A stretch of DNA of 64,000 bases, from the NCBI GenBank assembly GCA_024234635.1, contig JACKNX010000006.1:165185-229184 (forward strand). The letters are read 5' to 3'. A program made the position numbers and the translations under genes. How positions within the stretch are numbered: the stretch's first letter is position 1; each line of letters starts with the position of its first letter. The DNA is from Pseudomonadales bacterium. Its GTDB lineage: Bacteria > Pseudomonadota > Gammaproteobacteria > Pseudomonadales > Azotimanducaceae. The notes under the pieces are model-generated. The model saw only the letters and a program-made list of their open reading frames with translations. It ran no database searches and had not been told where the DNA came from. Positions 7,857 to 18,400 of the stretch are shown piece by piece.

Positions 7857-10800
7857 ATGCGTACCGCGAACTCCGATAGAGCGCTTTTTCGCCGCAGCCA
7901 ACGGCAGGCGTTCACCCGTGTCCTGCTGCTGGCTTTCGGCATCCTTGGTCTTTCCGCCGCCTACGCAGATCCATTCCAGCAGGATTCCGGGGCGGATGGT
8001 CTGGTGTCGATGGAAGCGGAGCACTTCGATCTCAATACGCCCCAGGGAAGCCATTCGTGGGTGGAGGCGTTCCCCGGCGGGGTCTCCGGTTCCGTGATGG
8101 AAGCCTTGCCGAATATCGGAACTAACTTTGCTACGGACTATGCGGCGACAAGTCCCCGGCTGGACTATGCGATCAATTTCAACCGCACCGGTATCCACTA
8201 TGTATGGGTGCGGGGTATCGGTCCGACCGGGAGTGACGACTCGCTGCATGTTGGGCTGGATGGTGCGGAGCTGACGACGGCGGACGCGCTGGCGTATTTC
8301 GTGCCTTCCGTGGGCTGGAGCCAGACGACGATGGGAGGTGGCGGTCCGGCGACGATCAACGTAACGAGTGTCGGTACCCACACGCTGAACGTGTGGATGC
8401 GAGAGGACGGCATTGTCGTGGACAAGATCGTTGTGACGTCGAGCAACACTTACGTTCCGACGGGCAGCGGACCGGCGGAGAGTGCGCGTGGGTTGAAGGT
8501 GGCGACGCCGACGGTGAGTCCGAATGGCGGGACGCATGTGGATTCGGTGCAGGTGACGCTGGCGACGGCCACCTCGGGGGCGACGCTGCACTACACGACG
8601 AACGGGACGACGCCGACGACGGGATCGCCGGTATACAGTGCGCCGTTTACGCTGACGGCGTCGGCCACGGTGAAGGTGTTGGGGGTGCGCTCGGGCTATA
8701 CCAACTCGGACGTTGCCAGCGCGGCGTTCAATGTCTCGTCAGGCAGCGGGACGGGGCCATTCCTGCAGGACGCTGGAGCGGATGGTCTGGTGTCGATGGA
8801 AGCGGAGCACTTCGATCTCAATACGCCCCAGGGAAGCCATTCGTGGGCGGAGGCGTTCCCCGGCGGGGTCTCCGGTTCCGTGATGGAAGCCTTGCCGAAT
8901 ATCGGAACCAGCAACAATATTGGTTATGACACCGCGAGTCCCCGGCTGGACTACGCGATCAGCTTCAACCGCGCGGGCACGCACTACGTGTGGATTCGTG
9001 GCATCGGCGCCACTGGCTCCGATGATTCCCTGCATGCTGGCCTCGATGGCGTGCCGACGGCGACAGCGGATCGCATTACAGGCTTTTCGTCCGCGGTTGC
9101 CTGGAGTCGAAGCACGATGGATGGTGTCGTGGCCTTCGTCAGCGTGCCGTCGGCGGGCACCCATACGCTGAACGTGTGGATGCGAGAGGACGGCATGGTC
9201 GTGGACAAGATCGTGGTGACGTCGAGCGATACCTACGTTCCCACCGGTAATGGACCAGCGGAGAGCCTGAGGGGCGAGTCGCTGATATTCTCAAGCGATG
9301 CTGTGATGTTCTCTGCGGCCAGCGGATCAACGACAACGCAGAACCAGCAGGTGACGCTGACCACGTCCGATGGTGGCGCGTCGACCTATTCCATCAGCGA
9401 TGACGCAACATGGCTGAGTGTCGCGCCGGGTACGGGTAGTACTCCGAGCGGTCCGATTACTTTTACGGTGAACCCGACGGGGCTGGCTCCCGGCGTTTAT
9501 GTGGCGACCGTTACGGCAACCGGCTCCGGCAGTTACGGTGCGGGTGAAGCCACGATTACGTTCAACGTGTCGCCAACTTTGCCGTTCACCCGTGATTTCA
9601 GCAGTGGCAACACGTCGGAGTGGACGATTGTCGATCAGTCGGGGGATGTGAGCAGCTGGTCGGTCACTGGTGGAGCGCTGCAGCAACTGAACACCACCAC
9701 GGCGACGGTGCACAGCGCGACGGAAATCTATACCAGCGGCAGTTTTGCGGCATTGAGCAATGGTGGCGGCCTGGTGGACATGCGGCTGAGCGTTGATGTG
9801 CAGCAGACGGCTACCCACCTTGAGCAGATCGGGGCCGATATCGGCGTGTTGTTCCGTTACGTGGATGCCGGTAACTACTACCGCCTCGGCGTGAACAGCA
9901 AGCTGGGATTCACGGAGCTTGTCCGGCGACAGGGTGGCCAGATGTCGACGCTGGCGGTGAATTCTCGGGGTTATACCCTGGGCCAGACCGTGCGGCTGGG
10001 CGTGGAGGTCATCGGCCCGGTGATTCGGGTGTTCGCCGCGGACGCGGGTGTGGGCGATATCTTCGCGACGGAGCCGATATTCAGCGTGGAGGACGATACG
10101 TTCGAGGCCGGTTCGATTGCGTTGTACGCGCAGTCACAGACGAAATTCGACAACCTGACGATCAGTCAGCCCCCCGCAGGTCGTGCGGTGTCCGTAGGTG
10201 GCCCTTTCCCGTTTGATGTCCTGACAGGGCTCCAGGTAACCGGTGGTGCCATCGGCTCACGTCTGCAAGGCGGAGAGACGGTAGATGCTTTTGTAGACAG
10301 TGTGGCCTGTAGCGCAGCCAGTCAATCCGGGGCGAGTTTTGCGGCGCCCTGTGGCAGTGTGCCAGCCGGGGAGCATGAACTTGGGGTTGATCTGCGGGCG
10401 AGCGGCGGCAGCCTTCTCGATAGCGGGTCAAGCGTCCCATTCGCGACAGGGGGTGATGTATTCCTGACGCTGGGTGACAGCATCACGAACGGGGTGGGCG
10501 ACCACTTCCAGAGTGACAACGTGTCAACACCGGTGGTCTTCTCGGGCAACCCGGTGGGCAGCCGGCAGATCAGCATTCGCGGCTACCAGGCCGTGGTGCA
10601 TGACCTGCTGGAGGCGGCGCCGGGTTGGACGAAGAGCGTCGCATTGCGCAACGCATCAGTGCCGGGTGACAAGATTCTGAACACGTTGACGCGCCTGCCG
10701 TCGGTCGTTTCACGGTTCCCGGAGGCCAATCGCGCCCTGGTGATGATAGGCGTGAACGATGCGCTGGCGGCACTATCCCTGTCTCCGGGACTCGGGTGCT

Positions 10801-11639
10801 CGGGTGCGGCCTGCGACAACACGTTCAAGGGAGAACTGCTGCTGCTGGTGAGCAATCTCCGGGCGGCGGGCGTGGAGCCGATTCTGGCGCGCATCACCCC
10901 GGTCTTCGGAAGTTTCCAGAGCACGGTGTTTGCGGATCCCGCGACTGCGACGGTGAATGTCAAGGTACGCGACTACAACACCGTGATCGGAGAGGTGACG
11001 ACGGAAGAGGGGCTGCTGGCGGGACCGGATTTCTACAATCTGTTTTTTCCGACGGGAGAACCGCGTCTGACCCTGTCCGCGGACAATCTGCATCCTGGCT
11101 CGCTGGGTCATGCTCTGATGGGGTATGGATGGGCCAACGTGATTTCGGGTGGATCGGTGCCGCTGCCGCTGTTCCTGACGCACTTCTGTCTGCAGGTTAG
11201 CTCCTCCACCTGTGCATATCCGGGCACCCAGTCCGACGCAATCAACTACAAGCAGTTGTATCTGGAAGCCGGTGATCCCTACGCCGTTGACAAGGCAGAC
11301 ACCTTGACGAGTATCCCGGCGGTGCTTGAAGGCGGTGTCTGGATACGGACCGCGAACGCCCACAGAAACAACACGCGTGCGACGTTCATGACCTTCGATG
11401 TCGATCGGAGTGTGGATGTGTACGTGGCCTATGACTCCGGGATCACAAACCGCCCGACGTGGTTGTCATCGTGGACGGACACCGGTCAGACAGTGGGAGT
11501 CAGCTCGGCCACGGGAACGCTGAAACTCTTCAAGAAATCGTTCACCGGTCCCACGACGGTATCGATGGGCGGTGCCAGCGCCACCGGGTTCAGTGGCACG
11601 ATCAACGAAAACTACCTGGTCATCGTCAAGGAGCCTTGA
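7857..11639 (+). CDS. Large exported multidomain SGNH/GDSL hydrolase with carbohydrate-binding-like modules
   Basis: A 1260-residue protein with a signal peptide (hydrophobic core VLLLAFGILGLSAAYA). In order: a first EAEHFD module resembling the glycoside-hydrolase-115 C-terminal/CBM type (about 38-215); a chitobiase C-terminal-like domain with LHYTTNGTTP (about 218-298); a second EAEHFD module (about 302-475); a BACON-like Ig domain (about 480-575); and a LamG-like or sugar-binding sandwich (about 580-770). Then comes an SGNH hydrolase with GDSITNG near 873 (nucleophilic Ser), GVND near 964 and DNLHPGS near 1076 (Asp and His). The last 150 residues are a further all-beta domain. A role as polysaccharide esterase or deacetylase on extracellular glycans fits, but is inference. 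It is translationally coupled to the next gene (TGATG). Confidence 0.85.
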   Translation: MRTANSDRALFRRSQRQAFTRVLLLAFGILGLSAAYADPFQQDSGADGLVSMEAEHFDLNTPQGSHSWVEAFPGGVSGSVMEALPNIGTNFATDYAATSPRLDYAINFNRTGIHYVWVRGIGPTGSDDSLHVGLDGAELTTADALAYFVPSVGWSQTTMGGGGPATINVTSVGTHTLNVWMREDGIVVDKIVVTSSNTYVPTGSGPAESARGLKVATPTVSPNGGTHVDSVQVTLATATSGATLHYTTNGTTPTTGSPVYSAPFTLTASATVKVLGVRSGYTNSDVASAAFNVSSGSGTGPFLQDAGADGLVSMEAEHFDLNTPQGSHSWAEAFPGGVSGSVMEALPNIGTSNNIGYDTASPRLDYAISFNRAGTHYVWIRGIGATGSDDSLHAGLDGVPTATADRITGFSSAVAWSRSTMDGVVAFVSVPSAGTHTLNVWMREDGMVVDKIVVTSSDTYVPTGNGPAESLRGESLIFSSDAVMFSAASGSTTTQNQQVTLTTSDGGASTYSISDDATWLSVAPGTGSTPSGPITFTVNPTGLAPGVYVATVTATGSGSYGAGEATITFNVSPTLPFTRDFSSGNTSEWTIVDQSGDVSSWSVTGGALQQLNTTTATVHSATEIYTSGSFAALSNGGGLVDMRLSVDVQQTATHLEQIGADIGVLFRYVDAGNYYRLGVNSKLGFTELVRRQGGQMSTLAVNSRGYTLGQTVRLGVEVIGPVIRVFAADAGVGDIFATEPIFSVEDDTFEAGSIALYAQSQTKFDNLTISQPPAGRAVSVGGPFPFDVLTGLQVTGGAIGSRLQGGETVDAFVDSVACSAASQSGASFAAPCGSVPAGEHELGVDLRASGGSLLDSGSSVPFATGGDVFLTLGDSITNGVGDHFQSDNVSTPVVFSGNPVGSRQISIRGYQAVVHDLLEAAPGWTKSVALRNASVPGDKILNTLTRLPSVVSRFPEANRALVMIGVNDALAALSLSPGLGCSGAACDNTFKGELLLLVSNLRAAGVEPILARITPVFGSFQSTVFADPATATVNVKVRDYNTVIGEVTTEEGLLAGPDFYNLFFPTGEPRLTLSADNLHPGSLGHALMGYGWANVISGGSVPLPLFLTHFCLQVSSSTCAYPGTQSDAINYKQLYLEAGDPYAVDKADTLTSIPAVLEGGVWIRTANAHRNNTRATFMTFDVDRSVDVYVAYDSGITNRPTWLSSWTDTGQTVGVSSATGTLKLFKKSFTGPTTVSMGGASATGFSGTINENYLVIVKEP
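7992..9266 (+). repeat. Intragenic duplication of the EAEHFD module, 786 bp apart
   Basis: About 130 bp starting at 7992 (GCGGATGGTCTGGTG) recur almost unchanged from 8778; a second nearly identical block of about 105 bp at 8378-8485 recurs at 9160-9266. The middle of each module has diverged. Near-identity at both ends with a divergent centre suggests either recent duplication followed by selection or gene conversion of the edges. It encodes the two copies of the carbohydrate-binding-like domain. Confidence 0.8.
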
Positions 11640-12094
11640 TGAATCTCTCGAAGAAGCTTGGGATCCTGGTGGTCGGCATCTGCGTGGGGCTTGCATCCGT
11701 GGCAGCGTGGTCGGAAGACATCGAGTCGATCACGGGCATGACCAGGGAGACGATGGCGGAAGAAGCCGCAAGGACGGTGGAAGCCTACTATGCCGCCATC
11801 GGTGACGGTGATGTCCCCACCATTGAAGCCATGCTGGGTGGAGGCTTCAAGGAAAGCGTCATCGGCACGCTCCGCTCGGAAGGCTACGATCAGGAATTGC
11901 GAAGACACTATACGGCGTCAGAGCTTACGGTCACGGATGTCTCCATAGGGAGTCAAGGAGGGGCCGAGGTGAGCGGTAGTCTTCATATGGCAACAGGTGA
12001 GTCGACCGATATCAGCCTTGTCCTCTCGCTCGTCGAAGCTCCTGAAGGCTACGTCTATCGTATCGTTGGCGAGCGCACCACCAGTCGCCTCTGA
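11639..12094 (+). CDS. Small exported protein of unknown function
   Basis: A 151-residue protein starting with a signal peptide (MNLSKKLGILVVGICVGLASVAAWS). Its ATG overlaps the TGA of the esterase gene, so the two are translationally coupled. The mature part (MAEEAARTVEAYYAAIGDGDVPTIEAMLG, later YTASELTVTDVSIGSQGGAEVSGSLHMATGES) resembles an NTF2/SnoaL-like cone fold: a helical start with an alternating strand pattern afterwards. No catalytic motif is recognisable. Because of the coupling it probably serves the esterase as an export or folding partner or accessory binding subunit; that is inference. Confidence 0.65.
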   Translation: MNLSKKLGILVVGICVGLASVAAWSEDIESITGMTRETMAEEAARTVEAYYAAIGDGDVPTIEAMLGGGFKESVIGTLRSEGYDQELRRHYTASELTVTDVSIGSQGGAEVSGSLHMATGESTDISLVLSLVEAPEGYVYRIVGERTTSRL

Positions 12095-12479
12095 CGGTCC
12101 TGTCCGCTGGATGCTGGCTGAGTTGCCTGGTGGACTTCGATCGAATGGGCGGCGTTAGCTTTTTGCAGCGTCATGGGTGCATAGATCCACTTGACCTCGC
12201 TGCATCCGCGCCGGAATGCTTCGTCCGAAAAGTTTCATCTCCTTCCGAGATCGACCGGGGCAACGCAGTACATCCAGGTCAACAAGTGCGCCGACGGTTA
12301 CCAGCCTCTGTCCGGAGGTCGCGGGTACTGCTGCCTCGTACCCATGGCACGCCGTTGCAGGTACTCCTCCCAGGGCATTTACTTGCCTCGTCCGCAGATG
12401 CCCGAACAGCCAGCGATTGCGTCGCCCGGTATTCAGCGCACCGGCTGGTTTAAGGCTGGGAGAATAACGCCGTCGTTGA
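12095..12479. other. 385-bp gap with a cryptic Cys-rich reading frame
   Basis: No confident gene. One plus-strand frame (12191-12541) reads NKCADGYQPLSGGRGYCC, which looks protein-like, but it has no good ribosome site, its first third is unconvincing and its end runs antisense into the GMC oxidoreductase gene. It may be the remnant of a small exported protein. Convergent gene ends flank the gap. Confidence 0.25.
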
Positions 12480-14030
12480 TCACCCCAATGTCGACAGGTG
12501 CTCTGCCAGCCGCAACGATAGTGCTGCGATCGTCAAGGTAGGTTGGCGCGCACCACCTGTAGTGAAAAGACTACTGCCTGCACAAAACAGATTGTCGAAT
12601 CCGTGCACGGCCGCATTGCGGTCGGTGACCGATGTTGCCGGATCGTTGCCCATTCGGCATGTTCCCATGTGATGGCCGCCAGGCCCGAACTGCTGCCCGG
12701 GTCGGATGTCCTTAACGCCTTTCGCAGTCAGCAGGTCCTGAACGATGCGCGCGGCGGAATCGTGGGTGGCCCTGTCGAATTCGGATAGCACGAAGCGAAT
12801 GACCGGAACGGGATCTCCGAACATGTCTTTCTTCTGTGTGTGAAGGGTAACCCGACTCTCCGGGTTGGGTGCGTGTTCCACTTCTGCGCCCAGAGAAAGC
12901 CGATAGCCGAACTGTTCGCAATCCAGTTTCTGTACCTGTCTGCCGGCGAGCCCCTGCTGCATGGCTTCAGCGATCGGTTCGTTGTGCCCTGATCCGAATT
13001 CCAGCTTTATCGCACCTCGCCGGAAGCGCTCTTTACCGTCATAGAAATGCACGCTCTCCAGAGTGTCAAAGCCGATACGGCCGGGATACAACTGATGTTC
13101 CTGCATGCCGCCGAATCCAAGGTACCAGTGTTCCATGAGATAGCGCCCTATGCTATCCAGATACCGATCTATGCCGGAAAGCTGAAGGAGCCTTGCTGAT
13201 TCAATGGCGTGAGCTGCAACGACGAAGAAGCGCGCTTGAATCTCCCGGCTGCGACCGTCGATATCTGTTACCTGCAGGCTCTTGACGTGTCCGGCACGGT
13301 CGACTTCCAGCAACCGGGCCACGGTTCGTTCGAACAGGTCGCAATGTCCGGTGCGGATGGCCAGATCCGCATGAAAGTCCGCGCTGTACCGCGCACCACT
13401 AGGACACGTCCGGCACATGGCGTAAGCCACGCACTGTGATCGTCCCCGGTAGGGGATTGAGTTACGTGCCTCCGAGGTGAAGTTAGCCACCACTCCCTGC
13501 CGCTCCAGCACGGGTATCCAGAGCTTGCCGATGTAGGAAGGAGGAAAGGCAGGCATGGGCAACGGCGCAGAGCGTGGTGGGTCGTCTGGATTCTGCTCCC
13601 CGGAAACCCCGATCTCATGTTCGGCCTGAACATAGTAGGGCTCAAGTTCTGTATAAGTGATCGGCCAGTCCGCGGCATAGCCATATCGGGTATAAGTCTC
13701 GAAATCGGATTCCCGAAAACGCTGTGCGAGCCCACCCCAGTGCAACGTGCTGCCACCAACGCCCTTCACCCGCAGTTGATTCAGTGGGTACTCGTATCCC
13801 AACGCATCCTTCGAATTGTCGACGTAGTCGTCCCGTCCCCGCATTTCCCAGGGCCACAGGGGGGTTCCCGTAATCCAGCTTCGCTGCAGATTGGTCAGTC
13901 TGTCCGTCAGGGAAAAGCGGCTGCCGGCCTCGATGAGGGCAACCTTCGCACCGCCGCGAGCCAGACGTTCAGCCAGGAGGCTGCCCGCGATACCGGCACC
14001 AACGATACACACATCGTAAGACTTCAACAT
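12480..14030 (-). CDS. GMC-family FAD oxidoreductase (gluconate 2-dehydrogenase large-subunit-like)
   Basis: A 516-residue flavoprotein. The N-terminal FAD dinucleotide motif is VGAGIAGSLLAERL (GxGxxG at 11-16) with LIEAG after it. Residues about 95-110 (VGGSTLHWGG) match the GMC signature, and the C-terminal part has GGHHMGTCRMG and LFCAGSSLFTTGGARQPTLTIAAL with the active-site His region. A cluster of cysteines (CVAYAMCRTCPSG) sits mid-protein, as in gluconate/sorbitol dehydrogenase-type enzymes. It would oxidise a sugar or polyol and pass electrons to the membrane chain. Its start overlaps the end of the small-subunit gene by 7 bases, so the two are one operon. No cytochrome c subunit is present next to them. 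Confidence 0.88.
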   Translation of the reverse strand: MLKSYDVCIVGAGIAGSLLAERLARGGAKVALIEAGSRFSLTDRLTNLQRSWITGTPLWPWEMRGRDDYVDNSKDALGYEYPLNQLRVKGVGGSTLHWGGLAQRFRESDFETYTRYGYAADWPITYTELEPYYVQAEHEIGVSGEQNPDDPPRSAPLPMPAFPPSYIGKLWIPVLERQGVVANFTSEARNSIPYRGRSQCVAYAMCRTCPSGARYSADFHADLAIRTGHCDLFERTVARLLEVDRAGHVKSLQVTDIDGRSREIQARFFVVAAHAIESARLLQLSGIDRYLDSIGRYLMEHWYLGFGGMQEHQLYPGRIGFDTLESVHFYDGKERFRRGAIKLEFGSGHNEPIAEAMQQGLAGRQVQKLDCEQFGYRLSLGAEVEHAPNPESRVTLHTQKKDMFGDPVPVIRFVLSEFDRATHDSAARIVQDLLTAKGVKDIRPGQQFGPGGHHMGTCRMGNDPATSVTDRNAAVHGFDNLFCAGSSLFTTGGARQPTLTIAALSLRLAEHLSTLG

Positions 14031-14632
14031 GAGCGCTCCGAACCGGGGTGCGTGTATTCCCTTGGATCACCCGGTATTCCAGGCCAACTCGAATAGCCTC
14101 GTCTGCGCCACTGAACCCCGGAATGGATGTATATCCTGCCTAACTGGCGATAGGTCGCGCGGAAAAAAATTCGCTCCTCCATCGCATTGTCGGAAACGAG
14201 AGACAGAAGGCCGTTGCGGCGTCCCATGACATATGACTCCCTTGCCACCACATCGACCGCGATGTCCTCGCGCCTGCCATCCTTGAGCGTATTGAATTGC
14301 CCGACGGCTGGATAATCACCTTGTGATTGCAGGTAACTTGCCAGCCATGTAAGGCGTGGGCGCCATGCATTGTCGTCCTTCACAAGGTAGTCGAGCCGCC
14401 AGATCAGTTCATCTTCGTCGTTCTGGTTGGGCGAAATGCCAAAGAGCGCCGCAGTGAACCATGCTACGTCACGCAGGACATCGTGTGAAAAGTCGCTGGG
14501 ATCGGGCGTGCCTTTCAGAATGTCCGGGTATGTTCGTTGGCGCCGCCACGACAACAGTGTTTTTGTTCCCCCAACCAGCAGGCCGGCACTCAGCAGTGCC
14601 AGCATCCCCGTCAACACTCTTCTTCGATTCAT
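14024..14632 (-). CDS. Gluconate 2-dehydrogenase subunit 3-like protein
   Basis: A 202-residue protein encoded just upstream of the GMC oxidoreductase. It begins MNRRRVLTGMLALLSAGLLVGG, an arginine-rich signal or anchor followed by a hydrophobic stretch; the RRR is a possible but imperfect Tat motif. The mature part contains TLKDGRREDIAVDVVARESYVM and WPGIPGDPREYTHP. The small subunit of membrane sugar dehydrogenases has this size, leader and position and helps export and assemble the flavoprotein. A longer frame begins at 14710, but ATG 14632 starts the leader. Assignment rests mainly on gene context and the leader. Confidence 0.65.
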   Translation of the reverse strand: MNRRRVLTGMLALLSAGLLVGGTKTLLSWRRQRTYPDILKGTPDPSDFSHDVLRDVAWFTAALFGISPNQNDEDELIWRLDYLVKDDNAWRPRLTWLASYLQSQGDYPAVGQFNTLKDGRREDIAVDVVARESYVMGRRNGLLSLVSDNAMEERIFFRATYRQLGRIYIHSGVQWRRRGYSSWPGIPGDPREYTHPGSERSC

Positions 14633-15479
14633 TTTTCTCTGATGCCATTGAAAGGCGATCGCAGACAACGCGTCGCTCCCTGCGCGGATGCTTCGTAGCG
14701 TGAGGCGCAATCGACGACGCAGACGATTCCCGTCGCTTCGTTTTCACTACACAAGCGTAGTTTTCCGGGCTTTCCGCGGTATCTTCGTAGGCTCATCATG
14801 TTTTTGCACACGAATGACACGACCAGCGGACGCTCGCTGAGTTCTGCGGTGTTGTGCTGTGCGTTTGACACGTACAATGTCGGCGCGTGCCAGTCATTTG
14901 AACGCGTAACAGCATAGCAGAGCACCCGAACGCCCGCGAAAACGAGCACCATTATCCGCCAACCTGTACGTGGAAGACCTTGAAACGGGTATCTGTTTGC
15001 CGTCGCAAGAAGTCCGGTCCCCTCCCTGTTTGCTTCAAGGCCGCTTTGTCAGGTGTAGTTGCGGCTGTGCGTAGCCGGTCAAGGCATTTCTTCGCCCGGC
15101 CGCGCTCTCCGTCGGTACCGGAATTGCCTAAGACAGCCGTCAATGGGGCCCTGGTGGTCGAAGCGACGAGCGCAAATCGTAAATTTCTCCACGGGTTAGT
15201 GAAAAAATCTCGATTGATACTGCCCAACGGCCCCATGCTTGGTGTGAAATTGAGCCGATTGACCGGCGTTCGAGGCGCTGGGTCTTTCCTTGCATCTGGT
15301 GTGTGATGGAAGGCACGTTTTGGAGCGATCTGGACCGATAAGCTCCTACTCAAAATCTGGCGTCGTCTATTAGCTTGACCATAAGCGTTCTATGCGCGCG
15401 GCGTCCACTACAGAAATTCAGGGACTAGTTTATGTGTTGCTGGAATAGCACCCTAGATACGAACCGGATCGGTCGCCAG
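14633..15479. other. 847-bp intergenic region without a supported gene
   Basis: Only short or low-complexity frames occur (for example 14980-15306 plus and 14952-15353 minus), none with domain character or a good ribosome site. It separates the divergent sugar-dehydrogenase operon and the giant surface-protein gene, so it should carry both promoters. I could not assign promoter elements with confidence. Confidence 0.5.
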
Positions 15480-18400
15480 ATGGCCTTTCGCTTGCTGCGG
15501 CTGTACCTGGCGGTCGGAGTGTTTGTCGGGGTAGCGCCTTCGGCGTACGCGTTGCAAGCCAGCAAGTCACTGGCAACCCCAACTGAAATAAGCACGAACC
15601 GGTTTTCCATCGATGTCACCCTGGATGTGACAAACAACGATGGCGTGCCTTATTTCGACCTATCCATGACAGATGATCTGTCCGGGCAGTTGGGTACGCC
15701 GGTCGCCAATGTCGGGCAGGTGGATGTGCCAGGCGAATACGCGGTAACTAATCTCGCGCTGGATACAAGTGGCGTCGTGAGCGGCAACGTCGGATTCAAT
15801 TTGAATGCGGGCTTCAACGGTTCCGGTGCAAATGCCCAGCTTCTGCAGGCAGGCCATCCCGGGCGTCTCGATCCCGCCGATGTATTGCGAGTAACCTTTC
15901 GGATCACGTTCCAGCCTGACGGGAGCACGGCGCCGATAACCAACAGTTTCAGCACCGGGGCAGACACGACCGGAAACGGGGTCCCGAATAACCAGGTTAC
16001 AGCGACTTCAAACACCGTGACGTTTGACATGCTCGGTGCGCTGACGCCCTTCAGTTGTACCGACGAACTGTATCTGGTCACTCAGACGCCTTCCCGTCTC
16101 GAACGGCTGGATGTGGTCAACCAAAGCCTGAATCAGGTCGGGTCGACATCGCACGGGCTTACTTTCAATGCCATTGGCTTGTCGGGCTCGACGTCAGGCT
16201 TTCTGTATGGCCTGGAAAACAATGTTTCCAATCTGATTGCCGTTGGTAGCAGTGGGTCCGTGGTAGGCCTCGGCCCCGTTACCAACCTGCCTGTTGATCA
16301 GTATTCCGGTGGTACTGTCGTCGGTTCAGAGATGTTCGTGACTCGCCGCAATACGAACGAACTGTGGAAAATCGATGTCAACTCGATGGTAGCCACCTTC
16401 GTCGGCAGCGGTGTAGGCCTCGACGAGGTGTTTGATCTCGCCTACAACATCCTCGACGGATTTCTTTATGCGGTTGGTGAGAACACCAAACTCCTCTACC
16501 GCATAGACCGGTCAAGCGCGTCAACGACAGCCCTGGGTACCACGTCAATATCGGGAACGGGTCTTGGGGCTGCCGGACTCGATAGCGGGCTGAACCTCTA
16601 TGTCTATGTCAATTCGAGTGGCCAGCTCTATTCGGTGAATCTGGTCACCGCCGAGTCCTTCCCCGTGATTACGCTCTCTCCCTCCACACGCTCCGACGGT
16701 GCCGTGTGCGACAACTCACCGACAAGCGTCATTCCGCCAGTAGTCGGTGGCGCACTCCAGGTGGGTGCAGTGGTTGGCGAAGGCGGAAACGAGTTTTCGG
16801 TACAGTACACGGTCACCATAGAAAACAGTGGGTTCGTTAATCTGTTCGACCTGCAGGGTAGCCTCGATCTGAGCGCCGCCTTTGGAACCGCCGTCGCAAC
16901 AGCCGGCGATGTCAATGCGCCAGGCGAATTCTTCGCGTCGATCTCATCGATCGATGTCTCAGGTGTCACGCACGGCGGCAATCCTGTTTTTGCGGCAAAT
17001 CCCGGCTTCACTGGCGAAGGTGGGGGGAGCCTGTTGCTCAACCCGGTACCCGCTGAATCGTTGTATCCGGGTGACGTCGTCAGGGTACTGGTTACGGTTC
17101 GATTCCTCCCGGACGGTGATCTCGCCCCCTATGGCGTCACTGCGACGGTCTATGGAGACAGTCGGACGAATGGCGTTGCCAATCAGGAAGTCAGTGATGT
17201 GACGACGAGCGGACTTGATCCGGATGCGAATGGCGATCTGTCCGGTAATGATGGCGACGGGGATCCGACGAATACCAGCTCGACGACGTTGCCGGACATT
17301 CTCGCGGCCATGGATCCTTTCGCCTGTGGTACTGAGTTCTATCAGGGGCGGTCAGTGAATACCTCAGATCCCACGGATCTGTTCATCGTCAATCCCACCA
17401 ATGGGGTCTTTACGCCTTTCGGGACAAATATTCACGGACTCAACTTCAATGCCAGTGGCTACCGGGTTGCTGACAATCTGATCTATTCCATGCGACGACA
17501 GTCCACTCACCTGATTGTCACCGATTCCGACGGGGAGAGCGTTGATCTCGGTGCGGTATCAGGTCTGGCGTTGACCCCCGGCAAGAGCTTCAGTGCGGGC
17601 GACGTGCTCGGTGATACGTTGTACGTGACCGTTTTCAATTCTCCTGGCGAAGACGATCAGCTCTGGGCTATCAATCTGAATGACCGAACGGCTCAACTGC
17701 GCGGAACGGCGACATCACTCATCCAGGCATTGGATATATCCGCCAATCAACTAAACGGCCTGCTGTACGTTGTCGCCGGAGGACAGGTATACACCGTTGA
17801 TCCGACTACGATGAACGAGACGTTGATCGGCCCTACCGGCGGTCCTTCGGGTTTTGGCGCCCAGTTCATCAACAACGCAGGACAGGTATTCGGCTACGAA
17901 AATGCCGGGGCCCTGTATCAGGTTGACACATCCACGGGTGCTGCGACGCTGCTGACCACGGGGCCGACGGTTTCTCTGAACGATGGTTCTTCCTGTCCGC
18001 TTGCCGGACCGCTTGCCCTGCAACAGGTCGGCACGGCGATGAACCTCGTCTCGCTGACAGACCTCGGAAACAACACTTATCGCGCCACCTACGATATGAA
18101 GGTACGCAACACGGGCGCCAGCCAGTTGTTTGATATCCAGGCGGTCAATCCATTGGCGGGCACCTTTGGTACCAGTGTTGCCACTTCCGGCGATGTCGAC
18201 ACCGCGGGCGAGTACTTCGCAAGTGTGGTCAGCATTGATACGTCCGGGGTGGTGAATGGCGGCAACACCACTTTTGTCGCCAACACCGCATTCGACGGCA
18301 GTGCGGACGCGACCTTGCTGGACGCCGCGCAGGCCGGCTCGCTGAGGTCTGGCGACGAAATCGTGATACGCGTGGAAGTGACGTTGTATCCTGACGCCGC

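Noticed and set aside
14952..15353. 133-codon minus frame before the giant surface gene
   Set aside because: No ribosome site, no domain pattern, Arg/Pro-rich noise.
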